The notes beneath the pieces were generated by a model, which worked only from the letters and a program-made list of their open reading frames with translations, did no database searches and had not been told where the DNA came from. From Bugula neritina (Eukaryota > Bryozoa > Gymnolaemata > Cheilostomatida > Bugulidae), in assembly GCA_964035545.1 (NCBI GenBank), contig OZ037765.1, forward strand, positions 34,485,504 to 34,549,503: DNA of 64,000 nt. Reading direction: 5' to 3'. Positions 34,301-46,800 of this stretch are shown piece after piece. Numbering within the stretch: the stretch's first letter is position 1; every line of letters starts with the position of its first letter. Both the position numbers and the translations under genes were made by a program.

Positions 34301-36635
34301 GTGACACTCTACTGTGACACTCTACTGTGACACTCTACTGCGACACTCTACTGCGACATTCTACTGTGACACTTTACTGTGACACTCTACTGAGACATTG
34401 TGACACCATACTGACACATTGTGACACCATACTGACACATTGTGACACCATACTGACACATTGTGACATCATACTGACACATTGAGATACTCACATCAAC
34501 AGTCACAATGTAGACAATCTCAGTTCTATTACTCCATCTGTAACTTTTAAACTGACTAATCTCCACGTCAGCATCTCTCAGATCTGGAGGCAGCAGATGG
34601 AGAGACAGTGAAGTGTCCTCCACATGAGACAACCAGCACACACAGTTATTAGATGTGACCACCAGTGGTTCTGTCTTCTCTACTTCTACCAGTTCAGTCA
34701 CCTCAGTTGATAACTACAACAGTTACACTTGTATTGTGAACCAATCATCATTAGGTTATCATTCTCCATATTCTATTCTCACCACTTCAACATTTCTAAT
34801 GCTATAAATATGCTCCACCAAATGATCAACAAATTGTGTTATCGTAAACATATTATTTTATAAATCACAAAACAACTGAAATATTCAAAGTGAGAAATTT
34901 ACCAGTTTCTTCTTCCAGTCCTTGTAGTTAGAAAGTTCATTTGTCCAGACACAAAGTCTCTTCTTTCCAAGATTCTCAACCAAACCAACATAATGTTCTT
35001 CTTCGCGATCATAAACCACAGGCAGACAGAAACTGCTCTCTGATTTGAGAGTACAACTTGATACTGTCTGCTGATCACTCACCTAAGTTTATCACAACTC
35101 AAACTCTAGTATTTATTAATATTCTAAACTGAAAACTACTCTCATGAACGAAGCATATAAACACATGTAGAGTTATTATTACTTTCAGTAATAATTTATT
35201 CCACAGTGAATTATATGAGAAAGAAGCTCTACTGCAGAGAATACTCATCCAGGCCGGTCAAACTCTGAAATAACTAAATTTATTTCCTCAACTCATTAGC
35301 AAAATTCTAAGATCGTTTCAAAAGCGATACAAACAACTCATCATAGCATAAATTTTAAGGCCATTTAGAATTAGTTTAGCAAATACATAAAGGCTATCTT
35401 GATTATGCATGATTTTAAATTGAACTACAGTGGTTGATTTATGATGATTACTCGATAACTAGGTATGAATAAAATAAATTTTAAAGTAATCAAAGGCTAA
35501 GTTAGTAAATGTGTGTCATCACATTTCAATACTCAATAGTAATCACTGAAATTTACTCTAAATATTTATTAGGAGTCAGTGCCATTCACCGAAAGACTTA
35601 ATTAAAAAGTTAGTATCAACCGATTTAATCCAATACTTATAGTTATTACGAATTAGTCAATTCAAAATCAAGTTGAAAAAAAATTCCTGCGTATTTACAT
35701 CGATTATCATAATAATTAATAACTGGTTGACTCGGCATCACTCAGAGCTGCATTAGCCCCATGCTGAATTGATTTTACTATTATAGCACTATTCACTTTT
35801 CAGCGATTGTGAGAGACTTTGACCAAGTGCTTAGTCAGTAAGAGTAAGTTTTTATTTAATTTTACTAAAACACTTTAACTTAGTTTCGCTTATAGTTATT
35901 GAGTTATTCATACTGTGATTATCACTATTCGTACAAATACAAGTCATGAAGTAGACTTTAACTAATAGTTAGTGTTACAGTAACTAACTAAAGTTGTGTT
36001 TTTACTAATCTTAGTTTAGATATACTTACACCAGTTTAAGTTACTAGAGTTAGTCAGTTACTGTTAGAAATAAACTAGATTTAGTAGGAGTTACACTAGA
36101 ACTACGAACACTAAAACTAAAAGCAAAAAAAAATTGTATGTCAAAGTCTAACTACGTAATAAGTATGACTTTTACTGCAAGTCAAAGTACAGGTCTAACC
36201 AGTCTACCACTACTGCACTGGTAGTAGTAGTAGTACTAGTAGTGGTACTACTACAACGTCTGCTGCCTCTGGACCTGGCACTGGTTACTGTTTTAGCGTT
36301 TAGTACTAGTAGTAGTATTATTAGTATTACTATTACTAGTAGTAGTTATACTTATACTAGTGTCTAGTAGTACTGTACTAGACCTAGTACAATAATTTAT
36401 TAATTATAATATTAATTATATTATATTCGTTATAATAATAATTACTCAAATTAGCATTACAGAAAAGGAAATATGCTACCTTATATATTGACATAGACTG
36501 CCTATTTGTCAAAATAACATTGCTAATGTCAAATGAAGAAAATCCCAAAAATTCCTTCGCCTTTGCAAAGGAAGCAATGGCCCAAGTATCATTTATTGTA
36601 GTTGCGGTTGTTTCACTGGTAGTACTAGTAGCCAT
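31399..36635 (-). CDS. NOL11: NOL11-like nucleolar protein gene, C-terminal part unresolved
   Basis: NOL11 is a small-subunit processome (t-UTP) protein needed for rRNA transcription and processing in the nucleolus (known for the family). Well-supported exons: 36635-36480, 35082-34903, 34713-34495, 33832-33694, 33607-33458, 33282-33071. These give a beta-propeller-like N-terminus with landmarks shared with vertebrate NOL11: MSIYK|VSDQQ, LCVWTNE, LSTEVTELV, KTEPLVV, FSIKFRT. The 33,458 junction needs a GC donor (ACAG|GCTAGT); a GT alternative ends at 33,454. C-terminal candidates are about 32,202-32,161, 32045-31969, a segment within 31,759-31,540 (TVLLGFLIPAAETLFYRLV, like a NOL11 C-terminal helix) and 31,443-31,399 (DLLDIMCKSFEVDF then stop). 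Phases do not match across the 32.2-33.07 kb repeat, and roughly 100 residues of the family are missing there. Either exons were lost or the protein is divergent. Confidence 0.72.
31516..31612. repeat. 16-bp repeat at the end of a NOL11 exon
   Basis: About six copies of CACCTAGCAACACAGCAT-type units. On the minus strand they read GTTGCTAGGTGATGCT, so the reading frame of the candidate NOL11 C-terminal exon degenerates into a repeated VLLGDA-like peptide. The true exon end is therefore probably upstream of the array. Confidence 0.85.
32195..33070. repeat. 20-bp minisatellite built from a NOL11 splice donor
   Basis: About 44 copies of a 20-bp unit. On the minus strand it reads GTGAGTTACCAGGTTATTCA. 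The first GTGAGT is the predicted donor directly after NOL11 exon 6 (exon edge 33,071), and every copy repeats that donor plus an acceptor-like ACCAG|G. The array fills the whole interval up to the next candidate exon near 32,200. Divergence between copies is low. Confidence 0.96.
33895..34490. repeat. 13-bp minisatellite in NOL11 intron
   Basis: About 37 copies of GTGACACTCTACT, with a GTG/GCG dimorphism arranged in blocks, followed by five units of TGACACCATACTGACACATTG type. It spans the intron between NOL11 exons 34713-34495 and 33832-33694, ending within about 10 bp of the donor. Confidence 0.95.
36230..36385. repeat. AGT/ACT trinucleotide-rich tract
   Basis: Repeated AGTAGTAGTAGTACTAGTAG and its complement-like ACTACTAC around 36,225-36,370, inside NOL11 intron 1. 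It has self-complementary potential and no coding evidence. Confidence 0.8.
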
Positions 36636-36870
36636 AACTTTTAACGCCGGGACTGCTTAGGTAGTGTTTTTATCCTGTCGTTCGCGTACTACACTTATTC
36701 ACAAATTCAGTTTTTATAGTCAAATTCACTTGTGAATTTTTTTTATAAAAACGTGCTTTTATATATAAGTTGAATGCTATTAATTTTGTTGAAAACCATA
36801 TCTGAAGCAGAGTAAATTTTTACTTAAAAGGAATACAACTCCTAAAACATTTATTGCTTGTTGCCTAAAA

Positions 36871-37115
36871 CAGGGCTGTCCAACAGGTGGCCCCGGATGT
36901 GCCCCCCCCCTCCCGCTGACATTCATGTGACCCTCAAATGCATAATAGATAAACATGCAGCTTGCAGTACCTAATTATTGGGACTTCATTGTGTAATGAC
37001 TCACAGGCATTTGGAATAAAGTTATTTTAAATTACTGATGCTGTGGCCTCCAGCCGAAGTTAAATTTTACAATGTGGCCCTCGCCATGAAATATTTCCTT
37101 TCAGTAGCCCTCGCT
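36871..37115. mobile_element. hAT-like MITE remnant
   Basis: Begins CAGGGCTGTCCAACAGGTGG, followed by a C-rich run and tracts of the form TGTGGCCCTC and AGCCCTCGC. It matches in inverse the end near 30,728. I could not define the far terminus or a target duplication. It lies between the NOL11 start and the end of paralog 2. Confidence 0.55.
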
Positions 37116-37861
37116 ATATGGTATAGAGTAGATATAGTATAGTGTACAGGGTAGATATAATATTATATATTTATAAAAACATACAATCACTTTTGATATA
37201 AAAACTGCATAAGTGGCAACTAAAAGAAATCATTAAAACCACAAACTAATAATAAACCACAACTATATATTGATTGGCTGATCACTGAGGTTTCAGTTAC
37301 AGTAGAAGTTAAAATACTGCTACAGTCTGTCAGTGTTTAACTACAAAGGCTATAATTTGATAGCTTGTACATAGCAAAGAAAAAGCTACCTATAATTACC
37401 ATCATACTTTTACATATTATATAATATAAATATTCATAAAATCCTTTTCGTAACCCATCATGTCCCTATTTATAGCAGCTAATAAACTGAAAAAGCAGTA
37501 ATGGGAAAAGTTGCTATTGATTCCATTAATAACTTAAATGTGGAGTCTAAGCATGACTTTCCACCCTCAGCTGATATTGATCAGGTCTTACAGTATGAAA
37601 TAATTACTGCTACCCAATATGTGATAACGTCTATCAACTGTTTACAAATAAATTGGTAAAACTAAAAAGCACGTATAAAAAACTTAGCAGAATAAAAATA
37701 ATGTCACAGGTACATAGAAAATATATAAACTAATAAAATTAGAAATGATTGCATAAAATCACAAGACATATGACAAGTCTGTCTAGCAGTTACAAGTATC
37801 TAGCTAATATGGCAGGTCTGTGTCTGCTGCATGTGAACACGTGATGTGCTGCAGACGTCAC

Positions 37862-40800
37862 TCACTGTGGGAGTTGTCTGCCATGGAACTTTGGAAAGAA
37901 GAAAAGTTTTCTAAGGTGAGTGAAAGTACATTCCTGACAATTAGGTACATTACCACCAGCTGCTTCATCTCCTGTCTTCTTACAATATGCAATACTGACT
38001 CGTCTAACTCTGTCTTGTATCTATAAGTATAAATATAAGAGAAATATAAAGCTGATGACTCAACACACTCCACAGTATCATACAAAGAGTAATACTGGAG
38101 TACTTACTATCCTAAACAGCTCACTAACATCTCTGTGACAGCTGTGTCTGTAGAATGTAGCCACCAGTATTCTGATAAACCAGGTACCATAATTCTCATT
38201 CCTACCAGCCTTATAAGCTGCAACATATGAAAATGAGCAGTTAAATGTGAATGTCAGACTATTATGTAAATTTGTTTATATTTAAAAATTGCAATAGCTT
38301 TATTTACATGCAACAGTTTAATTTGCACCAATAAAAGTTTCAGTCAACTCAAATATAATTTTTTTCTCACTAACTTTCTGTACTTGGCTTCACAATGTAG
38401 AAGTCATCAGCATCTAGGTGAGTGAATCTATCAAAGTGAATATTTGGAGACACATGTTGACCTGCAGAAGACTCACTCCCAGCTGTTGCAGAAGATGAGG
38501 GTAGAGGGGTTGGTGTTGGTGGTGAGACGGTGTCTGGGCTTTGTGACTGTGCAGCATTACCAAAGTCAGCTCTGCCTGTAAAAGAAATACATACAATGTA
38601 GACTCTGTGATATGATGGTGAGTAATAAGTTAGGACTGGATTCACAAACAGAACTCTATTACACAGCACTGTTTATTGAATTCTAGTTATGAGGTGTAGC
38701 TGATTTCCACATAGGCATACTCCAATAACATTAGGCATCTTGAAAATAATGATTTGTTAAATTAATTAATGTTATAGTTATAGGAAATTATGCAATCTAA
38801 CTGCTAGTTCTAGTAACATGAGGAACAACTCTGCGTTACTCACTGCCAGAACAGGCATGGAAGATGATGAGTTTGGGTTTTCCTCTCATGGCAGGAAATT
38901 TACTAGCTGAGAGTAGATCTTTGACTTCTGACAAGTTGACAGGTTTACAGTGTCTGTCATAGAAGATGTTTCCAGAAGTTCCGTGTGACATGATGACTAG
39001 AATGAACATGCCAAGATCTTTGTGGTCTCTGTGGGTGGTCTCCTTCCTCACTTCTGATAATATCTCCTGGCAGAATAAAAGTATATAATGGTGTGTAAAA
39101 CAAGTTTGAATGAGTAAATGTGTCTACGCCAAAGCCAAAGCTGCTTCAAAATTACACTATAACATTTATAACAAAGATGAACCATTAAACAGTGCTGCTG
39201 TAATAATTTTATGCATGGAATGTTATGATTCGCTGCATGTAATTATTGGTGTGGGTTATTAGCTGATGGAACACAGTGACTCTTTGTTGAGAATACTTAT
39301 TAATAAATAGATAAAAAGGTTTATACTCACTATCCTTTATTGCACTCCAATATATGTATCCAAAAATAGAAAAAGAGTTAGGGAGGATAACTCCTTACAT
39401 CACGTGGAAAACTATGTACTACTATTATTCTAGGTATAAAGGAAATAGCTATGCACTAAGTATACAAATGTCCTGGTTTGGTAGCTCCGAGTTGTGTCTT
39501 CATCTGATGCTGGCAGTAGACTGAATTCACTGATGTGAGGGCTTCCTTTTATATGTTGGGATGTAGCTAGCCTAGAAAGTTCCATGCAAATTCGAGCGAG
39601 TTCGCTCGAATTGCAGGGGATTCGCAGGGTCATAACAAAAGGTTCGCAGGAATTCGCTCGAATCGAGCGAACTTCGAAGGGAAATCCTAGTCATCTTTAT
39701 TATGTGAGCAGTCCTATGCGTAGCTAGGAACAATAACTGATCCCGTCATTACCATCATGACACTTGGCTGTTAATGGACTGGGGCTATGCAAATGGTTTA
39801 TTTAGGAAAAACACGCATTCCATGGGAATGAAAGAAATACTAGTAAGGAAATACACGCAACAATTACAATATACACAATTTTACCACACACACAGGATAG
39901 TTAAGGGCAAACTTTTAGCTGCAACTGCCTTGCTGAGGTTTGCATTGTAATCATATAAGAATTTAGTGCCAGTAAAATAAAATCTCACCTAAGTGTGCTA
40001 GAGTCAAAATTTAAAAACTCTGTTGTAGACCTTTTTTCCCCCAGTGTAACTTTCTTGGAAATTTCAATTTTCGTTTTTTTTGCAAAGTTATAGACAAAAA
40101 ACTGCCCAATTTTGGCCAATTTTGCCTGAAAAGCTGACTTTTCAGTGCCAGAAAAAATATCTCAGCAGCAAAACATGATATCTGAATAAAAATTGCACTG
40201 CTGGAATCCTGAGATATTTCTCCAGTGCAATTTTTTTCTTTCTCCGATAACTCTTCTAGATTGCCCATAAATTGGTGATTTATACACTCGATCTGATAAG
40301 AAAACTCTGCCAGGATTTCAAGCCAGCGCGCTATTTGGCTTGATGGTTCAGCCCGTCGACACAGCCATATCAAGGACGCATGGTCCGTTCTTAGCCTGAA
40401 CGTGTGTCCGTACAGGTATGGTCTAAAGTGTTTAACCGCCTTGACTACTGCCAGGAGTTCTCTCCTGGTGGTGCAGTAGTTCTTTTCAGGCGTCGACAGG
40501 GCCTTACTATGGTAAGCTACCACCACCTCGCGACCATCTTGGACTTGAGTCAGCACAGCCCCCACATTGTGGTTACTAGCATCAGTATCCAAAATGTACT
40601 CCTTCGCCGGATTAGGTTACGCCAAGATGGGCGCCTCTACCAAACGATCCTTGAGGTGGTCAAATGCCTGCTGTTCTGTCTGTGTCCACTGCCATCGCAC
40701 CCCCTTTGCTGTCAGCCGGTTTAGTGGCTGTGCAATTCCTGCGAAGTTCGGTATGTGCTGACGATAGTACCCTACCAGTCCCAGGAATGCCCGCAATTCA

Positions 40801-43800
40801 GGGAGGTCGACAGGGACAGCCCAGTCTCTCACAGCCCGTACCTTCTCGGGGTCGGTGGCGACCCCGGCTCCACCGACTACATGGCTCAGGTACTTAATCT
40901 CTTGCTGCAACAACGTGCACTTAGAGGGCTTGAGCTTCAGACCAGCAGCTCGAAGTCTGTCAAACACCTCTCTGATCCAACTGACCTGTGTGTCAAAGTC
41001 GGGGGAGATGACAATGACATCATCGAGATAGATGAGCAAGGTCTTCCAGTGCAGCCTACTCAGGACCTGCTCCATGAGTAGCTGAAAGGTGGCCGGTGCG
41101 GGCGTAAGTCCGAACATCAGTACCTTCCATTTCCAGAGCCCATCCCGCGGCCTTGTCCTGTGCATCAGGACTCAGGGGCACCTGCCAATACCCGCTTAGC
41201 AAGTCCAACGTGCTGAAGAACTTGCTACAAGCGAAGGCATCTAACGACTCATCATTCCTAAGAAGAGGGTAAGCATCCTGGATGGTCATGCTGTTCAGTT
41301 TGCGATAATCCAAGCAAAACCGCCAGCAACCATCCTTTTTTCGAACCAGGACAACTGGCGAGCTCCAAGCACCATTGGCTGGCTCAATCATGTCCTGGCT
41401 CAGAAGGTCTTGCACCTGTCTGCTCACTTCCTTCTCCTTCTCAGGACCTAACCGGCGGGTCGGCTGCCTGATAGGCACCATCCCAGCCGCCAGGGGTATC
41501 TCATGACAGATAGCCTTAGCTAGGCCCATGTCGTGATCGCCGCAACTGAACATATCTTTGTACTCAGGGAGGAGCTGCACTACTACTAGGCATTCCCGCT
41601 TGCTCTCACAGGCATCCCCGCACAATTCCACCAAGTGTTCAGGCACCGGCCCCCTGCCGTCCCTAGTGGGTACCCATCGAGCCTCGTCCGCTGTTTCCAG
41701 GGCGGGACCAACATCCTCCTCCTGTATGGAGTGGAATTTCCCCACTAGCGACCCAGCCAGCAATTCTACCGACTCCGTGAAAGGGTTTACGCACTGTACC
41801 AGAAACTCCCCCCTCTCATCCAGCCTATTCAGACTGTTGGCGAGCTGGACGCCCTCCAGTGCTCCCTCCACCACTCCTAAATTGGAGATTTCCCCACAGT
41901 TCACTCTGCAGCGAACTGTAGCCCGAGAGCGCCCAGGTACAGTACAACGCTGTACCACCTGCACTTCCACCACCAAGGGTCGGCCAAATCGGTCGACACA
42001 GGCCAGCTCACGCCCGGCAATCACCACCGCCGACTTGCTAAAGTCGATGTAGCACCTGTGTCGCTTCAGAAATGGCATGCCCAAGATGGCGTCCTCCTTG
42101 ATTGGCCAAGACGATCAGGCCATCCTAGCAGCCTGACACCAGCTGCTTCACTCAACTATTGGCAAAAAGTATTCTTTTGATACAAATACAAAATACTAAT
42201 AATCTACTAATAATACAATTATTAATACAATTAACACACTATGAAAAACCCTTACAATATCACAGCTAGCTACAGCCTGGGGATAATCAACTACAGGAAA
42301 GGATAAGAAATTGATACAGTAACCTGTTTACTCAGGTCAAACAGAGGATCATCTTCATTGGCTACAACAAATCCCATGTCTTTCAACAGAGTTTTGATGT
42401 TAACATAGTCGATGTATGAACCATCTCGGGTTGCCTCAGTCAGTTCACTGCCATCATCTCTAAAGAATCTCTCATTGTTTATGATCATGACACGACCTCT
42501 AACAGGGTTACTCATCGCATAAACCTGTAAACCAATCAATTTTATCTTACTAAGAGTAGACAACAGAAAACGGGCTAATCAAATCAAGTATGAAATGTAA
42601 TAGAAATTAAATGAAAAGCCAAAGTATCAAAAAAATATTAATCAATGATCTAAAAAGAAATCAAAGAACTTGTTTTACCTGTCGGTGGTTGTCAAACAGC
42701 TGTTTTACTGGTTCATTGTTGGTAGGTTTCAGCTGCATACCCTCAACCTGAGATATAAAAGGTTCAAAGTCATCTTTAGTGAAATCAGCATATCCTTCTT
42801 CTTCTATATCAGAGCATTCACTGATGTTGTCGTCTTCAACAAGGACTGAGGCAGTTTGAGTTAACAAACTCTTTTCTCCACCCATCTCTAAAATAAAACA
42901 AAAGGTGATATATTCAGTGCTAAGTAACAGATACTAAATATCAAAATGACTGTAAACAATGAACAGAATCAATATTTGAGTGTTTTTCTGTCAATAATTA
43001 TACAAATAAATTACAACAATTGAAGGTGTGTGAGTTTTTGCAGAGAGCCTATATAACTGAGGGTCATGAGTTCTTGTCTATTGCTGTTTACATATGACTG
43101 AGCTCAGGCAAAGGGTGCTACTTTTAACAGTAACAATTTATGATAGACAACTGATCATACCAGAAACAGTTGAAGCAGTCCCTTCTCTTGCAGATCTCAG
43201 TTTGGTGACACATTCTTTTATGTTATCAGCTTCTTCTGGAGAGAGAGGACTGCCTGGAGAATGAAAAACTGTCAGTTACCACAAAAATCATTACAATAAT
43301 AGAAGTTGATAAATAAACCACAGAGAAATCAACTGTTTTATTGAAATAAAATTAGACGTACATGGATACAGAAAAGCACTGGGTATCTCCTCATCACCAC
43401 ACAGGGTTGTTGAAGATCCGCTGCACAGTCTGGGACTTGTTGGGGTAGAATGTTTCAAAGAGCGAAGACACCACGGAGGATTGAGTACTTTGTTAGGACA
43501 AGGAAGTCCTAGCAAAAGACAGTGAGCACAGTAGCATGTAGTGACTGGTCTACTCGCTGACCAAGTTTCTAGGACATGTCTAAGGATGTTGTTGTTGGTG
43601 GTGATGAGTCTCTCCCACATTCTGCTGATATTGGCAGCATTAGATGACACGTGGAGTGACACTTTTCGAGATTTGTAGTCGTGTACCAGCTGTGTGTAGA
43701 TACCATCTTGATAGACATTGGCGCCATTTTTCTTCACTTTAATCACAGCAAATTCATCGCAAAACAACTCTAGCAAACCAACATTCATCTGCTGGTAGAC

Positions 43801-46800
43801 ATATTGTGGTAGCGCTAAGCCATTGAATTGGGTTTCAACTCGAAGAAGCATATTCTTTGGCGAAGAGTAAGAGGTATTAAAGAAGTCATTAGCAAACTGA
43901 GGAACAATAAAACATGGCTCCTTGAAATCAGCAGGTAAAGGACCATATAACAAACGGAATGTGAGGAGCAAGCAAACAGCAACTTTTACATCTTCCAGAC
44001 TGGTAAATGGTGTTTCTTGTTTAACCAGATGAGTGAGAAGACATTGCATCATCAAACCAGTCTCAGTGAAATGATTAACAAATCTCTCAAAGTCTTCTTT
44101 TTCAACAGGCATCCCATCCTCTGAAAAATATGGCTGGAACTTGTCAACTCTACTCTGCCATATGCTAGGATCATGATGATACAAGACACAGAGAAGTTTG
44201 GTGACTTGTGAAATCTTGTGGAATATGTATGGCCGGAGAGAGCTGATATCTTTATACCACAAGACTTTGCCGCAGTCATGCATGTATGTGAGGATTATGT
44301 CCAGCTGACTCGATTCAATTTGTTGAAGTTCGGTTTGCACATATTTCAGTATCTCATCAAAGGTGCTGTACACAGAGGGAATAGACAGCACTTTTTCATT
44401 TACTTCCTCCCAGACCAAAGGTAAAGGTTTCACAAAATGGTGACTGCTTTGAAGAAGAGACTCTTTGATCAGGTCAAACACTTCATACTTATCATCTTTC
44501 CCCACCTCATAAATTTCCTCACCAAGAAAGACTTCTTCAGTTGATTCACTAAAATGTTTGATTTGAGCAAATTCTCCACCCAATGCTTTCTCTTCTTTAA
44601 TCATCTCTTCACACAGCTGATTGGAAGTGTCTAGAAAGTTCGTTCGAAGCTCCTGGAATTCCACATTTTGAAACTTATCTTTATGTGTGAAGATAATTTT
44701 TGGAGCACCCAGGGTTGGGTTAGCCAAGTAGAGGTGAGACATGTAATCAAAGGCTAATCTTTTAACAGCTTCTCTGTGTGTTGATTCATTTGAAACCTCT
44801 TCGTACTGTTCCATGTTGACTACTATGACTGGAATGCAGTTCTGTCTCAGTGTCAGTTGATAAGTGATATGATAGACTTCCTGGCCTCCCATATCTATGA
44901 GACGGAGTACTGTACCATCCACCTCCACCTCTTCAACATTAAACACCTTTGTTGCCTCATCTCTCACAGCATCTGGTCCTCTGTCGGTCAGAACTCTCTT
45001 TCTGTCAGCATTCTGTAATGTTCTGATTAGACTGGTTTTTCCAGCCATCGTATTACCCAGCACAGCTATAGTAGCGAATGGAAGACTTCTACCAGCTCCT
45101 TTAGCCAAGTCTGTGTAGTATTGTCTCACAGCATCTACTCCTCTCTCACATACTTCCAGTGGAGGAGAGGTGAGAGCATTACAATTTTTAACATACACTG
45201 TACGAAGTTGAGTTAGCTGTAATATCTCAGAATCTAAGGATGTCAAAGAGTAATTGGAAGATATATTCAGTTCTTGCAGATTAGTCAGTGTGTACACAGG
45301 AGATGGTAAATTGGTGAAGTTACTTGACGATATGTCCAGTTCTTTTAACTTCTGTAGAATCTGTATGCTGACAAAAATACAATTGTTGTTTTGAATAGGC
45401 CTTTGTATAAACATATAAATAATAAAATTCCATAATATACTTTGTAATATAATACCACTGTAGTAAATATATAAGATTCTCTGCAATTTCTATTGTTTAG
45501 TAATTATATTTTATAGCTGCTTGAAGTTACACTCCCTGGTATTTGATGGAATAAGGCAGGTTAATTATACAATGCATCACACAGTAACTGTTTATTGACT
45601 ACCCTTATAATATATCTCACTATACTATTACAATATATCGCAGTATAATATTATAATATATCTCAGTATAACATTACAATATATCGCAGTATAATATTAT
45701 ATTATATCTCAGTATAACATTATAATATATCTCAGTATAACATTATATTATATCTCAGTATAACATTACAATATATCTCAGTATAACATTATATTATATC
45801 TCAGTATAATATTACAATATATCTCAGTATAACATTATAATATATCTCAGTATAATATTAAAATATATCTCAGTATAACATTATATTATATCTCAGTATA
45901 ACATTATAATATATCTCAGTATAACATTATAATATATCTCAGTATAACATTATAATATATCTCAGTATAATATTATATTATATCTCAGTATAGTATTATA
46001 ATATATTTTAGTATAACATTATAATATATCTCAGTATAATATTATATTATATCTCAGTATAATATTATAATATATCTCAGTATAATATTATAATATATCT
46101 CAGTATAACATTATAATATATCTCAGTATAACATTATAATATATCTCAGTATAATATTACAATATATCTCAGTATAACATTATATTATATCTCAGTATAA
46201 CATTATAATATATCTCAGTATAACATTATAATATATCTCAGTATAACATTATATTATATCTCAGTATAACATTATAATATATCTCAGTATTATATTATAA
46301 TATATCTCAGTATAATATTATAATATATCTCAGTATAATATTATATTATATCTCAGTATACATTATATTATATCTCAGTATAACATTATAATATATCTCA
46401 GTATAATATTACAATATATCTCAGTATAATATTATAATATACCTCAGTATAACATTATATCATATCTCAGTATAACATTATAATATATCTCAGTATAACA
46501 TTATAATATATCTCAGTATAATATTATAATATATCTGAGTATAACATTATATTATATCTCAGTATAACATTATAATATATCTCAGTATAACATTATCATA
46601 TATCTCAGTATAACATTATATTATATCTCAGTATAACATTATAATATATCTCAGTATAACATTATAATATATCTCAGTATAACATCATATTATATCTCAG
46701 TATAATATTATAATATATCTCAGTATAACATTATAATATATCTCAGTATAATCTTAAAATATATCTCAGTATACATTATATTATATCTCAGTATAACATT

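Noticed and set aside
37820..38085. An alternative reading of the last exon of paralog 2 as a YKTELDESV-type peptide
   Set aside because: The upstream exon ends in phase 0. In that phase the exon reads IQDRVRRV...LRKLFFFPKF to a stop, which matches paralog 1 and the caspase p10 end.
41558..42052. A 164-codon plus-strand frame
   Set aside because: Antisense shadow of the gypsy pol fragment.
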